DNA from: an uncultured Campylobacter sp.
GTDB taxonomy: Bacteria; Campylobacterota; Campylobacteria; Campylobacterales; Campylobacteraceae
Assembly: GCF_938045535.1 (NCBI RefSeq)
Contig: NZ_CALIMQ010000051.1
Location: 1-14,728, forward strand
Reading direction: 5' to 3'
Length of the DNA: 14,728 nucleotides
Of the stretch, positions 14,291 to 14,728 are shown in pieces (position 1 is the first letter of the stretch; each line of letters starts with the position of its first letter). The position numbers and the translations under genes were made by a program. Under the pieces are notes generated by a model. The model saw nothing but the letters and a program-made list of their open reading frames with translations, did not search any database and was not told where the DNA came from.

Positions 14291-14728
14291 TTAAAAGAAG
14301 CTGTATATGTCGTCTAAAAGGAAGTATTTTTTATCGACGGTGCCTTTGTAGAAAGGCTCGAAAGTATCGTTATACGCCTTTTTGAAAAAGCCTTCTTTGC
14401 TAAGCGAAATGAGCGCTTGATTAACGGCTTCTGCGAGATCTGCGTTGCCTTTTTGCATCGCGATGCCTAAAAATACGTTCTCGCCAAGACTTTTGATATT
14501 AACCTCGACGCTAGGATCTGCGACCGGATAGACCATCACAAATAGATTATCGTCGCACGCGCCGTCGATCTCGCCGCTCTTTAACCGCTTGTAGCAATCG
14601 GAGGAATTTTTGCAATACACTAGATTGTAGCCGCCGTCCTTTTGCATAAACGCTTCGCCCGTCGAGCCGCGAATAACGCCTACTTTCTTACCTCGCAGAT
14701 CGCTCATTTTTTGGATATTGTCACTTTT
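14291..14728 (-). CDS. Amino-acid ABC transporter substrate-binding protein (C-terminal part)
   Basis: The frame is open to the window edge, so only the C-terminal 145 aa are present; an internal ATG at 14707 is not the true start. The segment KMSDLRGKKVGVIRGSTGE is the hallmark of the start of lobe 2 in family-3 periplasmic binding proteins. It is followed by LKSGEIDGACDDNLFVMVY, LGENVFLGIAMQKGNADLAEAVNQAL and SKEGFFKKAYNDTFEPF, all typical of the polar amino acid group. Such proteins deliver amino acids to an inner-membrane ABC permease. Ligand specificity cannot be read from this part. The permease and ATPase genes would lie outside the window, if linked. Two cysteines (YCKNSSDC) are close enough to form a disulfide. 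Confidence 0.9.
   Translation of the reverse strand, partial: KSDNIQKMSDLRGKKVGVIRGSTGEAFMQKDGGYNLVYCKNSSDCYKRLKSGEIDGACDDNLFVMVYPVADPSVEVNIKSLGENVFLGIAMQKGNADLAEAVNQALISLSKEGFFKKAYNDTFEPFYKGTVDKKYFLLDDIYSFF

Noticed and set aside
1..14728. CRISPR array or insertion sequence
   Set aside because: No regularly spaced near-identical repeats with unique spacers and no transposase-like protein; the 44-bp repeat occurs only twice and has no terminal inverted repeats.

Overview
The window looks like a piece of a Campylobacter (Campylobacterota) chromosome. Five adjacent housekeeping-type genes, rny, a 5-formyltetrahydrofolate cyclo-ligase gene, a thioredoxin-like lipoprotein gene, ftsY and radA, appear in the gene order I recall from C. 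jejuni (Cj1205c to Cj1209). The coding sequence is clearly richer in GC than C. jejuni, which suggests one of the mid-GC species such as the oral C. gracilis, C. rectus or C. showae group. That species assignment is inference. The word AAATTT is extremely frequent everywhere.

Layout. 1-329: no gene, only weak short repeats. 330-773 (+): a small unknown protein. 875-2462 (-): a run reading DedA-family membrane protein, secreted barnase-type ribonuclease and barstar-type inhibitor, with start/stop overlaps that suggest co-transcription. 2463-2945: AT-rich non-coding DNA. 2946-5641 (-): a compact operon of cyclo-ligase, RNase Y and a SYLF-domain lipid-binding protein. 5722-7166 (+): a divergent operon of thioredoxin-like lipoprotein and FtsY. 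7167-11011: an accessory block that separates ftsY from radA. It holds a decayed gene fragment, an unknown 150-aa protein, a DUF1963/YwqG-like protein and a BrnQ branched-chain amino acid carrier, all on the minus strand. 11211-12560 (+): radA. 12561-13311: about 750 bp without a gene but with several clear inverted repeats. 13312-14055 (+): an unknown integral membrane protein. 14291 to the window end (-): the C-terminal part of an amino-acid ABC transporter binding protein, cut by the window edge.

The most notable content is (i) a complete, apparently active barnase/barstar pair in which the nuclease carries an export signal and a long linker; (ii) a 44-bp direct repeat (42 of 44 identical) flanking the 150-aa gene, one copy being the true 3' end of the DUF1963-like gene and the other a broken duplicate, which suggests cassette insertion or duplication; (iii) about a hundred AAATTT sites, some twenty times base-composition expectation, a word that fits the RAATTY methylation target linked to DNA uptake in C. 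jejuni; and (iv) the structured non-coding stretch after radA. No CRISPR array, rRNA, tRNA or intact mobile element was seen.
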